Of a stretch of DNA of 64,000 nucleotides, positions 33,919-45,187 are shown piece after piece. Where the stretch lies: contig NC_080042.1 of assembly GCF_012489685.1 (NCBI RefSeq), positions 48,784,066 to 48,848,065 of the forward strand, given 5' to 3'. Positions within the stretch are counted from its first letter, which is position 1. The number at the start of each line of letters is the position of its first letter. Made by a program: the position numbers and the translations under genes. The DNA comes from Lotus japonicus. Taxonomy: Eukaryota > Streptophyta > Magnoliopsida > Fabales > Fabaceae. The notes beneath the pieces are model-generated. The model was not told where the DNA came from, did not search any database, and worked only from the letters and a program-made list of their open reading frames with translations.

Positions 33919-35523
33919 GCGAGCAACAATCAATCTGAGTATGAGGCTTTGATCGCCGGCTTAAGGCTGGCCATTGAGCTGGGGGTCCAAAAGTTATTTA
34001 TCAAGGGAGATTCGCAGTTAGTGGTTAAACAGGTGAAAGGCGAGTACCAAGTAAAGGATCCGCAACTTTCCAAATACTTGGAAGTGGTACACAGATTGAT
34101 GATGGAGGTCAAAGAAATTAAGATAGAACATGTCCCGAGGGGCCAAAATGAGAGGGCAGATGTGTTAGCAAAATTGGCGAGCACAGGGAGATTGGGCAAT
34201 TACCAAACAGTCATTCAGGAAACCCTGCCTCGCCCGAGCATTGATTTGGTAGAACTAAAGTTGAAAGCAGTCAAGTCAGTAATTGAAGGCGAGCCTTCTT
34301 GGATGGAGTCAATCAAGATCTTCCTAGAAAACCCTCCAAAGGATGACAATGTGAACACAAGAGCGAAACGAAGGGAAGCCAGTTTTTACACAGTGGTGGA
34401 TGGTGAGTTGTATCGGCGGGGAATTATGTCCCCTATGCTCAAATGCGTTGACACCAAGAACGCCCATGGAATAATGGCGGAAGTCCATGAAGGTGTTTGT
34501 TCAAGCCATATAGGCGGGAAATCCTTGGCGGTGAAAATCGTGAGAGCTGGATTTTATTGGCCGACAATGAAGAAGGACTGTCTTGAGTATGTTAAGAAAT
34601 GTGAAAAATGCCAAGTCTTCTCTGACTTGCACAAGGCTCCGCCAGAAGAGTTAACAACCATGATGGCGCCTTGGCCATTTGCTATGTGGGGGGTTGACAT
34701 TTTGGGACCATTCCCAGTAGCGAAGGCACAAATGAAGTATATCATCGTGGCGGTTGATTACTTCACTAAATGGATAGAAGCCGAGGCGGTGGCAACTATC
34801 ACGGTTGCCAAGGTCAGGAGCTTCTTGTGGCGAAGGATTGTTTGTAGATTTGGGGTCCCCAGGGCGTTAGTAATGGATAATGGAACACAATTCACAAGTA
34901 ATGTTACCCGGGAATTTTGTACAGAAATGGGAATCGAGATGCGATTTGCCTCTGTAGAACATCCACAAACCAATGGGCAGGCTGAATCGGCTAACAAGGT
35001 TATCCTGAAAGGTTTAAAGAAGAAACTGGATGAAGCAAAAGGGCTTTGGGCGGAGGAACTACCAGGCGTTCTTTGGGCATACAACACCACTGAACAGTCA
35101 AGCACAAAGGAAACCCCGTATCGTTTAACTTATGGGACTGACGCCATGCTCCCAGTTGAAATTGAAAACCAAAATTGGCGAGTGGTTCGGTTTAATGAGA
35201 ATGACAACGGGGAAAATTTAATAGCAAATCTAATCATGCTGCCCGAGGAACAACGTGAGGCTCACATAAGGAATGAGGCGGGAAAAGTGAAGGTTGCAAG
35301 AAAATTCTCAACGAAAGTAGTGCCTAGAAAAATGAGGGTAGGAGACTTAGTGCTCCGAAAAAATACAATACCCGATAAACACAACAAACTTTCACCCAAC
35401 TGGGGCGGGCCTTACAGGATTATAGGCGATGTTGGAGGAGGAGCTTATAAGTTGGAACAACTAAATGGTCAAAAGGTTCCACGAACATGGAACGCCTCTC
35501 ATCTAAAGCAGTATTTTAGTTAA
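33919..35523 (+). pseudogene. Second RNase H and integrase of element 1 pol
   Basis: This continues in the same frame directly after the TAG. It holds the rest of the archaeal-type RNase H (SEYEALIAGLRLAIELG; IKGDSQLVVKQVKGEY; HVPRGQNERADVLAKLAS). The integrase follows with the HHCC zinc-binding segment (HEGVCSSHIGG ... CEKCQVF), the catalytic core (GVDILGPFP; MDNGTQF; VEHPQTNGQAE, giving D, D and E), and a C-terminal domain (KLSPNWGGPYRIIG). It ends NASHLKQYFS at 35523. Unbroken for 535 codons, so only the upstream stop prevents its translation from the pol start. No chromodomain is seen, as expected for Tat elements. Confidence 0.85.
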
Positions 35524-36024
35524 TAGAAACAACCAAAGGTGAATGAAGTCGCACTCTTTTTTCCTTTCTTTGGAGAGGTTTTTAATGAGGCGGCATGTAA
35601 AAAGAATGGGACAATTGTTCTCATGTGAAAGAAAATTAATGAAAAGGTTATTTCAACAAAATCGCCTGTATTTTTTAATTCAATATAATTTATATTACGA
35701 GTTCATGCAATGCAAATCGTATCAAAGTATGCAATACTGCGAGTAAACCTTTCGGAATAAGAAAGTGTCGCCATCAAATGTTAAAAGCCTTGGCAATTCT
35801 AGTGGCCACTAGAAACCAAGCCTCGTCGAAAAATCGGCTAAGGTATGCAAACCAAAGTAACAACAAAAGTTAGTAACAACTCAAGGTAACAACGAATGAA
35901 CTTAAAATGGTATCCATTAAAAGTAAGGCAAAGGGGGCGACGCCCGTACATGATTTGGAATGATGATAAAAGACAGGGCAATGCCCAAAGCAAAATTTTA
36001 ACTTCATGAAATAAAAGAAGAAAT
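35524..36024. other. Spacer between the convergent pol and antisense genes of element 1
   Basis: About 500 bases without a convincing frame, between the stop of integrase (+) and the stop of the antisense ORF (-). The 3' ends and terminators of both transcripts should lie here. Confidence 0.6.
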
Positions 36025-38142
36025 TCAAGCCAGGTTCTCATTGTTGGCGTTGTTGCCCTGGCTTGTCCCAGCTTGAGGGTCTTCCTTCTCGTGATCCTCA
36101 TTCTTGTGCTGCTCATTCCCATCCTCGCCATCTTCTTCAGGCTCACTTTCATCATCGAATTGGGGAAGGAGGTCGAGGCTAATGTCATCATCACCAACTA
36201 CTTGACCATCCTTGATCTCCTTCAGCCACCCAATACGGGAAAAATCAAAGCCCGACTCAACCACACTAATCTGCCCTTTGGCCGCCAGAAAGCCTTGAGC
36301 AAACTGGAGAGAAGCACGCCCCAAGATGGAAGCATTTAGGCGTTCGTACTTCTTTTCCAGTTTTTGGCACTTGGCCTGAACAGCAGTGTGTTTGTCGTTG
36401 ATAGTTTCTTTCATAGATTTGGTCTTTTGAAGAAGCAAGTCAGAAGCCGCCAAGTCATCAGTTAACTTAGCACACCTCTCCTCAGCAGCCTTCAGGTTTT
36501 TGTAGGCGGTCTCAGCATCGGCTTTTGCTTGCTCATAGGCAGTCTTATAGTCAGCCGCCTTCTTTTCATAACGGTTCTTGGTTGCTATCAACTCCTTCAC
36601 GCACTGAGCCATTCCCGCCACAGTACTGGCGGCAGAGAGCGCATGATGGATCGCCACAGAAGCAATGTTGGGAGGGCCTTGACCGAAAACATCCTTGTGA
36701 ATCCGGTTGTCAAAGGTATGATTCATAAAATCCAATCCGTTGAAGCGAGGATCAGATAGGTTCAGCAAAGGGGGAAGAGCCTCGCCACCAATAGCTGAGC
36801 TAGGGCCCGCTTGGATGAATGGAGTTGAAGGGCGGTTGATCAGTGCGCCTGAATCCGGTTGATGTGGCGGGACATTGTCATGCCCCTTCTTTTTCTCAGT
36901 CGGACGACCTTTTGGATCAAGAGTTGATTGGTGAAGAGGTTTAACACCAGCAGCGCTCGAAGTTTTTTGGCGCTTTGGGTCCCTGACGTTATCAGAGCCC
37001 GAAGTACCTTCATTCTTTTTCTTTTGCTCAGTCTCGGCGGCCCTTTTCTTCGCCGCCGCAGCATACTGGGCGAGGTATTCCTTCATCTTGATGGGGTTGG
37101 CATCAACCTTGCTTTTTCCCATCGTGGCTGCATGGAAAACATCAATTAGGCGAGGTACATAAACAAAAAGAAAAACAAGTTGTGCAAAAATTATAAACTT
37201 ACTAAAAAATTGATTTAAAGTGCCGGATTTCGACGCTTCAATCAAGTCATGACCAGAGATTACTGGTAATGTGCGGAGGTAATCGGCGATGGCTTGCTCG
37301 GATTCATCCAAGGCGTCGTATGAAACGGATATTTTTCGGCGAGGGTTTTTTGTCCAGTAAAAGGGGAAGAGAGGGTGGTTATTGGAATCTCGAAACAAGT
37401 TATTCATTTCAGGCGACTCCATGACTTTGAAATATTTTTTCTGCCACACTTTGTAATGGCTTTTAAGGGCGGTGAATCGGCTCATGTTCTTGCGAGCCAA
37501 AAGGGGAACCCACTTGACAGATGTAGGTTTTGTGGTGACTGTCTTATAAAAAAGGAAAAACAAGGGATAGGTGGGAGTGCAACTCAAATGTTCACAGAGA
37601 ATTTCAAAGCAGCGAATGAAACCCCAGGCGTTGGGCTGGAGTTGACAAGGCGCCACGTTCAAAAAGGTAAGAACGTGGCATATGAAGGGCGAGAAAGGGA
37701 GTTTGATATTCAAATCCAAGAAAAAATAACCATAAACAAAAAAGAAATCGGGCGATTCATCAGTGGGTTCCTTGCGAAAAAGAACGCAATCGTCCTCGCC
37801 ACATGGAAGAACATTTAACAGGTGATCTTCGTTATTTGAGGTGGTGGGATTTATCTTTGTAAACCCTTGAGAAGATATTCGAAGCGAACTGATGCTCCCA
37901 AGGCTACCCCAGATGGAGCGCCAAAGACACTTATCTTCAACTAAATGCGCATTGGAACGCCATTCGGGCGAAGACAAATCTCCATTAGAGGAGAGAATAG
38001 AATCAACGGAGCCGGCGGGACCGGAATCCTCGTGAGTGGAGGGCGAGGATTGTATTTCGATAACGGTGGGGGCAGAAACTTCCCCCTCCGTAGAAGGGGA
38101 AGTGAGCTCTAAGGAGGAAATGCTAAAATTTTGTGTCGACAT
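36025..38142 (-). CDS. Antisense ORF of element 1 (gypsy-associated protein of unknown function)
   Basis: An open frame of 705 aa starts at the Met of MSTQNFSISSLELTSP; the frame is also open 25 codons further up. In order: a Ser/Pro-rich acidic N terminus (1-60); a hydrophobic and aromatic conserved domain (about 125-235, with LPFSPFICHVLTFLNVAP and NAWGFIRCFEILCEHL) that I associate from memory with the Pfam family named putative gypsy type transposon; a basic Lys/Arg patch (about 360-400); a long coiled coil (about 530-620); and an acidic tail (DDESEPEEDGEDGNE). A GT...AG pair in frame, 37202 down to 37128 (75 nt), may be an intron that removes a hydrophobic stretch. A TATA box lies about 280 bp upstream. 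Antisense ORFs at this place are known in Tat elements; their role is not. Intact in an otherwise broken element. Confidence 0.78.
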   Translation of the reverse strand: MSTQNFSISSLELTSPSTEGEVSAPTVIEIQSSPSTHEDSGPAGSVDSILSSNGDLSSPEWRSNAHLVEDKCLWRSIWGSLGSISSLRISSQGFTKINPTTSNNEDHLLNVLPCGEDDCVLFRKEPTDESPDFFFVYGYFFLDLNIKLPFSPFICHVLTFLNVAPCQLQPNAWGFIRCFEILCEHLSCTPTYPLFFLFYKTVTTKPTSVKWVPLLARKNMSRFTALKSHYKVWQKKYFKVMESPEMNNLFRDSNNHPLFPFYWTKNPRRKISVSYDALDESEQAIADYLRTLPVISGHDLIEASKSGTLNQFFSKFIIFAQLVFLFVYVPRLIDVFHAATMGKSKVDANPIKMKEYLAQYAAAAKKRAAETEQKKKNEGTSGSDNVRDPKRQKTSSAAGVKPLHQSTLDPKGRPTEKKKGHDNVPPHQPDSGALINRPSTPFIQAGPSSAIGGEALPPLLNLSDPRFNGLDFMNHTFDNRIHKDVFGQGPPNIASVAIHHALSAASTVAGMAQCVKELIATKNRYEKKAADYKTAYEQAKADAETAYKNLKAAEERCAKLTDDLAASDLLLQKTKSMKETINDKHTAVQAKCQKLEKKYERLNASILGRASLQFAQGFLAAKGQISVVESGFDFSRIGWLKEIKDGQVVGDDDISLDLLPQFDDESEPEEDGEDGNEQHKNEDHEKEDPQAGTSQGNNANNENLA

Positions 38143-38420
38143 GCTGGGTAATTTCATAAAAATAAAAAAGAAGATGAACAGGTCCAAACACAAAGAAAGA
38201 AGAAGACACAGTGTCAAGAAAAGAGAAAGGGGAAGGACTCACCGGAGGAAGAAGCGGAGGATTGAGTAAAGAGAACGTCGGCGATGGGGGAGCACCGCGC
38301 AATGACGACGGCCGGAGTGAGCAAGGTTCACCGGAGATCAAAGAAGAGAGGGAAAGCTGCGATGAAAAAGTTTTCAGAGCAAAGGTTTTCAGAAAAGTGA
38401 AAAGTGAAAGGTAAAAAGGG

Positions 38421-38428
38421 TATTTATA
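38421..38428 (-). promoter_or_regulatory. TATA box of the antisense gene of element 1
   Basis: TATAAATA on the minus strand, within CTATAAATACCC. Transcription would start near 38395, giving a leader of about 250 bases before the Met at 38142. It is the only good TATA in this stretch, and it points away from the right LTR, so the antisense gene probably has a promoter separate from the LTRs. Confidence 0.55.
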
Positions 38429-38749
38429 GAAGAAAAAGGAAGAGAGAGAATGAGTGGGAAAGACTGCGAAGGATCGTGGGATCGTGGGATTTGAAATTTG
38501 AAAAGGTATGAAACGAAAAGACATAACTCCTCGAGACGCACAACTGCATTTATGGCAAATGATAGCAAAATCCCGGAAAAGAAGGATACGTGCGTCAGTT
38601 GAAAAGACGTGTTTGACAGGTGTGATAACGGCGAGATATCGACAAAGATAAAAAATGGCGACATATAAAGGAGCATGAAAATGGCGAGAATTCATAAGCA
38701 AGAATGTGACGACAGGCCCATGACTACAAAGAATGGCGATATACTGTAA

Positions 38750-38938
38750 AGACGTCTCGACTCAAGGAACCTAAGTCTCATGTCTTGGGGGCATGTGGAC
38801 TGGGCGGGACACCTACACAAATGAAAGAACGGCGACACAATTATCAGAAGAACGAAGTAAATGATAAAGGTAGGCGACGAAGCAACGTATAAAGACATTT
38901 CGACTCAACTTACTTAAGCCTCATGTCTTGGGGGCATG
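38750..38938 (+). repeat. Duplicated polypurine-tract/LTR-start block before the right LTR of element 1
   Basis: TCATGTCTTGGGGGCATG followed by TGGACTGGGCGGGA occurs twice: at about 38778-38811, where the LTR sequence breaks off after some 16 bases, and at 38921-38954, where it continues as the true right LTR. The shared sequence extends upstream (AAAGAC..CTCGACTCAA), giving about 62 bp repeated 143 bp apart. The G-rich stretch CTTGGGGGCATG is the likely polypurine tract that primes plus-strand synthesis. Confidence 0.75.
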
Positions 38939-39306
38939 TGGACTGGGCGGGATATAAGTATCCCTTATTCCCGCCCAAATCGAGCATTTAGATGAACGAA
39001 AGCAGCCATGGCGGGGTTTATGGAACAACATCGAAGCCCGCCTGTCTTCTGGATGGGTCCACGCGCCAGCTGGAAGATTCCTTTAGTTTTGTCTTATATG
39101 TATAGAGGCTTGGGCCCCGGTTGTCAGGCCCAAGTACAGTGACAGTCCATGTTATGATCATTCCCTCTATAAAAGGAGAGGTCAACCCCTTGTAAAAAGT
39201 ACCTTTCGAACATTTAATGAGAATATTCCTTTTGTGATATTTTTAGCACTCTGCTAGGGTTTACTTTCTGTCAGTTTCCGACGTCAGAACTCCCTAGTAC
39301 GGAACA
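38939..39306 (+). repeat. Right LTR of element 1
   Basis: 368 bp, matching the left LTR except at four sites. It ends GGAACA and is followed by the target duplicate AGCAT. It carries the same TATA box (39167-39176), so outward transcription into 39307 and beyond is possible. Confidence 0.95.
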
Positions 39307-39311
39307 AGCAT

Positions 39312-40748
39312 CTTCGGTTGTAATTGAAAAAAATTAACTTTTGGTTGGATTGAGGTTTGGACGTTCAACCTGTTTCAAAACAATGTTACCACTAATTCAA
39401 GGGCGTATGGACCGGGTGGCCTAGCGGGGTGTTGTAGATTGCAAGGTGTTGCAGTGGTATATATGTTTTTTTTGTAAGTCATATGAAATATATTGAAGTT
39501 AAGTACAAGGGGTACTTCAATCCAATACAAGAAGGAAAAGAAAACTAAAGGTAGCAACATTTACAAAACAACATCAATGATCCTCTTAGGTGTTTAAGGC
39601 TCGAATGCTCCATGCATCATATTTACATATCAAACTTTCTCCACGACAGTCATCTACAACATGAGTTATCAGTGGGCTAGGCGAACTTTAGTGCCTAAAT
39701 TGACGTTTTAGTAAATTTATACCTATAAATAATATCTTCATTGATTATTATTACTTCCGGTCCTATTTATAAGAACCAAAGAGAAGAATAATCTTGATCA
39801 TTTTTATAAGAATTAAATGAAAGTTTGTGTTACATTAAAATAATGCCCCTATTAATTCTAACTAGTAAAATGTATCTTATTAATTATTCTCTCTCCTTTC
39901 CGCTCTCCAACACTAATAACAAAGGATAAACTTGGAAGTTTATTTTAATTCAAGACAAATTTAATGCATTTTAACTAGTTTAACTACATTTCATAAACTA
40001 TGTGTATTTTTTTTATTTCTTATAGATAGGACCATAGGTAGTATTATATTTCATATCAGTTATCATGACCTATACTTTTTCAGATGAAAAACTTATTGGA
40101 TTTTTATTTTCTGAAAGAGGTACAATGAGCTTAAGAGAATATGATACACATTACGATAATAAGTTTACAATAGCTGATATACCGTACTTGTGGAGAGATG
40201 TCATTCCCTTTCAAGCTTTATCGAGTTACCCGACTATGATTAGTATCCAAACATACTTATGATTGTGAGAATTTTTTTTAATCAAAGTGAATATTTGGAT
40301 AAACAATAGAAATCAAATTAAATTAAAATTATAATGGACAGAAACAACTTCGCTTTGTTTTTGTTTACTATAATTTAGTTTAACATCAATTTTCTAAAGT
40401 GTTTCCAAACAAGCAAATATAAATGAATTGTTTAATCTTTGGTGCCCTGATGTGAAAATTATGACTCCGCCTCTGCTTGTACATGCATGTTTTAAGGTTT
40501 TATATTGACTGACTAAATAATTTCTACATATGTAAAGCAATTTTGGTAAAGTTAGGTTTAATCCAAAAATGTTCAATACTTCTTCTCCCGCTGTTTTGCA
40601 TACAACATTTACATCAGTGACTGGGACGGGCAACCAGTCATGCATGCAACATGCTAGTCGAAGGTGGCGAAGGAGGGGGAGAAAGGAGCTAGCGGTTGGG
40701 TGAGTAGGAGGAGATGTGAATTGAAATAGAGTTGCAGGGTTTTCTTAT
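39312..40748. other. Intergenic, no recognised gene
   Basis: AT-rich sequence. A 65-codon frame at 40065-40262 (+) starts with MTYTFSDEKLIGFLF; it matches nothing I know and has no promoter signals, so I do not call it a gene. Confidence 0.5.
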
Positions 40749-40757
40749 TTATTATTA

Positions 40758-40974
40758 GGGTTAATCCTCTAATTGGTCCCTGTGGTTGTGTGACCGTCTG
40801 AAATTAGTTCCTCCCGTAAAATCTAAGTCCTCGTGTTTGGAAAGTGTGTGGAAATTAGTCCCTCCGGCGAGGACCTGCTACACACACTTTTTCAAACACG
40901 AGGACTTAGATTTTACGGGAGGGACTAATTTCAGACGGCCACACAACCACAGGGACCAATTAGAGGATTAACCC
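40758..40974. mobile_element. Mutator-like foldback MITE, 217 bp, with 9-bp target duplication
   Basis: An almost perfect hairpin: GGGTTAATCCTCTAATTGG on the left pairs with its complement on the right, and about 95 bases of each arm match (including CCTGTGGTTGTGTG and TCTAAGTCCTCGTGTTTGG). The exact 9-mer TTATTATTA flanks it (40749-40757 and 40975-40983). The near identity of the arms suggests a recent insertion. Confidence 0.88.
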
Positions 40975-40983
40975 TTATTATTA

Positions 40984-43550
40984 AATATCATTATTCATGA
41001 ATGATACTAGACAAGAGCATAAAGTACTCAATAACACGTTGAAGTTGGAAAGAATTTAGATTTTTTTTTTAAATTACAATTCTTGATTTTTCTTTTTAAA
41101 TATTTTTATCAGCTGATTTATTTTTTAATTTAATTTTCATGTAAGAGGGAGGCACGTATGGGAGACATGAATGTCTTGGTGAGCGGTGACATGAGCGAGA
41201 GTGTGCAGGTATTGACTTCATGCAATGAAATAAATATTCTTTATTAATTTTTAACATAATGATATATACAGTCTCATTTTTTAAACACTTCATTTCCACC
41301 TCTTTTTATTTTTATCTCTCTTATCTTATCATCTATCACATCTCATATTTTCTCTCTCTTACTTTTTCTTTTCTTCCTATCTCTCTCACCATTCTACCTC
41401 AAAAAAGAGGTGCGGATGAAACATTATAACTTAGTGAATAAGGACCTTAGTCAATTCGAACAATATCATAGTGAATAAAGACAAAGCAAATTTAGACATA
41501 AAATCAACGGTCATATTGCAGCTTTTCTTAGCATGAACTAATTCGGTCTGAGCCCAAACCATTCACAAGCAACATACAATCTTTCACTTCATTCATTCAT
41601 TCAAAAACATACAATCTTTCACTACAGGATGCATATAGAAAGAAAAGTTCCCCTGAGACTTCCAAATTTGTGCGAGGGTCAAACAGTCAGTTTCAAAAAT
41701 TACATTAGTGAGACCCATTCACATTTTTAACGTATCTTTTTATAGGGTGATGTTACATTTTTATATATGCTTTATGAGTGATGTTACATTTTTTTAACGT
41801 ACTAGCTTTTATATATGCTTCATGAGTTAATCCTATAAAATACTTGTGAACTTGTGGGTGCCGCCATGACGGTCCATTCTCAGATATTCTTCAACGATTG
41901 CAGCGGCGACACCAGAGCCTCTCCACTCGGATCGACGTCGTCTATGGCTGTGAGCCCAAGCCTTTCCAGTTCTCCACGGTGGAGCCAAGATCACTCCTTG
42001 CTTGATGTTAGGGCACACACCGATCTTCTAGCACCGCCGCTGTAACAATCATCAACAAAGGGTTTTTCTCTTACAGCCACGATTTGGCTGCCGTCGACGC
42101 TAGACCACATTCCATATGCCGTCGTGCTCGTATGCTCCCTAAACGGATCTGCTCGAAACCTTCGCAAATGGAAACCCTTGGACCTCATCCTCGTCTTCAA
42201 CATCCATACAGCTCGTTGATTCTATGAGTTTCACACATGATGGATGAAGAGGATGAGGATGGAACTGTTGTTGTTGGTGGTGGGTTCAAAGATGATAGGT
42301 AGGCAGCCGTGAATTTTTAGGGTTGTTTGACTCTGTTGTATGTTGTACTGATTGAAGATGCTTTGTTTGGAGTCTTTGAGTGGTGAACCATGTGTTTCTA
42401 GGTCATGGTAGCAACAACTCTTGTTCTCGTTAAATATGAAAAGTCAAAAATACATAAACATGCCTTTTTTTGTCAAAGGTTATGGAATTAAACCCAAAGA
42501 GTTGTCGAACGACACTTAAAACATGAGAGAAGAACTCTCTGTGAGTGTTGCTACTACAAATCTACAATGCACATACATATGGGGAAATGAAAGAACAAAC
42601 ATGCACACTCAGCTGACATAACCAGCATAAGAACATGATGCAAAATCCTAAAGGCCAAATAGTAGCCCCTAAAACCCAAAGGCGACAAAACCTAAAATGA
42701 CATATGAGCCAGAAAAAGAATAAACCCTTTTGAACAAGGCTCCCATATACAACAACTCAATTGGCTTTGCCGAAGTAGTAAACTGTACACCAATCAAGGA
42801 AGTCCATTATGGACTCAGCAACAATTATGGGGTCAAATGAACATCTCTGGGACAAGGGTAAGAGAGAGACTTTTGCCGATTCCATACGCGCCTCAGCTGT
42901 AGTTAAGTAGAGGCATCCAATGATTCGAGTCTATAATTTTACTCGATAAAAAATTAATGATTTTAGCTTTTCTTAAAAAGCCCTCTTTGACATGATTTTG
43001 ACAAATAATTCATATTTTCTCTTTATTTCAACATTAAATTTTCCTTTCTTCTTGGAGGAAATAATGCAGCGGAGGGCAAAGTATGGTGTAGTATCTGTTT
43101 TGATTTTTCAGTTTATTGTAAGTGGCTTCTCTCATACAGTACCTCATGGGCCACTACAGCACCTTGAAAGATCAGGTTGCATTACCAGTTCTCTTTTAGA
43201 AATTTACTGGTTCTCTTTTTAAAAAAACCAATTTGTAAATAAGTTTCATTAGGAATTGGGATAAGATTCTGCCTCATGTTTTGTAATCTAAAGATTGATT
43301 TTCCCATAAGAAAACCAGAGTATCATCTTTTATCTTCAATATCTGATTATTTAATATTTACAAAGGCATAGTAACATACAACACAACAACCATTGGTTGT
43401 TCTTATTCAAATAAACGAAGAAAGGTAGTCAATATCTGAAAAATGAAAACCTTCAGAAATCTCTGGTCAATCAACAGTCATTCATGTTGAGAAGAATCCA
43501 GTTTGGATAGGGTAGAAATACAAAAATAGACAATGCAGTAAACTCGTTAA
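40984..43550. other. Intergenic, no recognised gene
   Basis: Mostly AT-rich. Two imperfect copies of GTGATGTTACATTTTT...TATATATGCTT lie at 41740-41822. A GC-richer island at 41860-42230 has short frames in several phases (CGGCGACACC, CCGTCGACGC) that may be a gene fragment, but no product is recognisable. Around 42990-43220 a short frame starts after TTGGAGGAAATAATGCAG and gives no family match. Confidence 0.45.
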
Positions 43551-43552
43551 TG

Positions 43553-44070
43553 TTTAATAGTTCAACTAGAATAGAAGTTGTTGAAGCCAGAAAAGTAAAG
43601 GAGTCATTTCAGACATATGGAAAATATTGTTTCTCTATAGTTAGAACTTCGACGTGGGCAGGATGTACTGTAGGAGTCACGAAGGAAGGGAATGTCATTC
43701 ACATAATAAGAATTTTTTAGTTTTAATTTCTATGGCCATGTGTGCATACCTCCCCATCACGGACCGTCTGCATGCCTCAGTTTTATAACGCCCTATCATC
43801 CACCACCTGCGCAACAGAACAAAGGCCTGCACAAAGGCATGCAAGATGGTCGAGATGGGGTGTATGGTCGGTCATATGACAATAGAAATTATAACTAAAA
43901 ATATAGTGTGGATGGCATTCCCTTCCTTCCTAACTCCTCCATCCTACCCCATTCTTTAAAGTTCAAACTACAGAGAAACAATATTTTGAGAAACAGTATT
44001 TTCCATGCGTCTCAATTAACTCCTTCACTTTTCAGCCTCCAGCAACTTCTATTCTAGTGGAACTATTAAG
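43553..44070. mobile_element. Long-armed foldback element or hairpin locus
   Basis: A left arm of about 205 bp (43555-43760) and a right arm of about 225 bp (43845-44070) are inverted copies at perhaps 75-80 % identity. Matching blocks include AGAATAGAAGTTG, GGAAAATATTGTTTCTC, GGAAGGGAATG and TAATTTCTAT. The loop is about 85 bases. Exact ends and a target duplication are not clear. It is either an old foldback transposon or a hairpin-forming locus. Confidence 0.55.
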
Positions 44071-45187
44071 TATTAGCTAGATTATTTTTCAGGCTGCAGG
44101 TACATGACGTTGTAGGATGGAGGATTTAAAACTAAAAAATTAACCCTCCTTTCCCTTTCCCTCAAAATCCCTCTGTCAAATTATACCCTAACGAATAGAG
44201 TGTATGCACATATTCAGCTCCTATTGTCTGAGCCGAAGCTCATACATTGACAATAGCTTACATAAAATTGACACAAGGAGTGTACAGCACAAGAAAGAGT
44301 ATCTGGTAGAAACTCGATCAGAATACAAAAAACATGGTTTATTAATAGCAAATTGCCAAATTCAATCACACCAGGTATTCAGCAGACCTTAAACTCTCCG
44401 CACTTTTCTTTCCAATCTCAAAACCTACTCACTCATCTCCCCCTTTCTGTTATTCATCTCTTATCTCTCATTTGAACTAACTTACTAATTGACTAACTAA
44501 TTCTCATAAAAACAGCATTTTTTATGAATAACTGTCAGTGAGTAGATTTTGAGATTACAAAGGAAATGGCAACACTACTTTAATGATGGAACTAGGTGCA
44601 CATATGCTGAAACCAAATCACATGTCCTTTTGGTTTCAACCCCCCATGATAATTTTTTTTTCTTCTGACATTCTGAAGCTCTCACCATGACAAGATCTAG
44701 GATAATGGGTGGACAGGTTTATTTTAAGAGGCTTTACATTGAATTACATTTGTAGGAGACTAATTGTGTTTGATAAAATTGCATGGTCAAAAGCTAATAG
44801 CTTAAGCTTTTATGCTATTCTCAGCCTAAATCGCGGAACTTAACTTTTTTTCAAAACATACAGTGACTTATCTTTGAGTTAAGTGATGAGGGTTCTCTGC
44901 AAAAGTGAATAAACAGCATAACCAACCCTACTACTAATCAAACAACATCAACTCTAACTTTGTGCAAAGGCTCCCCTTCTATTCAAATTTTACTCAGGCT
45001 ACAAAAAGATAAAGGAACATACAAAAAGGGACAGGGGAGAATATTATATTGCGTTGAAAAATTATTTGACTTACCATTGAAAAGCCTTATGTAAACACCA
45101 AACAAAAAAAGAACAAGCAAAATCCAAAGATAAATTTAACAAGAATGTATGAAGCAGAATCTAAAGTACCGCACAAATGCAATCAAC
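44071..45187. other. Downstream flank of MFL1
   Basis: No gene found. The last few hundred bases before 45188 should contain the 3' UTR of MFL1, which reads leftward. Confidence 0.5.

Larger units (their letters stand above)
29690..39306 (+). mobile_element. Element 1: complete Tat-lineage Ty3/Gypsy LTR retrotransposon, 9.6 kb
   Basis: It has two 368-bp LTRs, TG...CA ends (TGGACTGGGC...GGAACA), a 5-bp target duplication AGCAT (29685-29689 and 39307-39311), a primer-binding site directly after the left LTR, and gag, protease, RT, RNase H, a second RNase H and integrase in that order. The second (archaeal-type) RNase H and an antisense ORF between integrase and the right LTR place it in the Tat group (Ogre/Retand relatives). 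The two LTRs differ at four positions, all transitions, so insertion is recent. The sense reading frame is broken in at least three places, while the antisense gene is intact. The borders are certain. Confidence 0.95.

Noticed and set aside
36928..38414. Frames of 67-147 codons on the + strand opposite the antisense gene of element 1
   Set aside because: Shadows of the 705-codon antisense frame; they lack any domain.
40065..40262. Small gene of 65 codons
   Set aside because: AT-rich frame without family match, promoter or leader signals.
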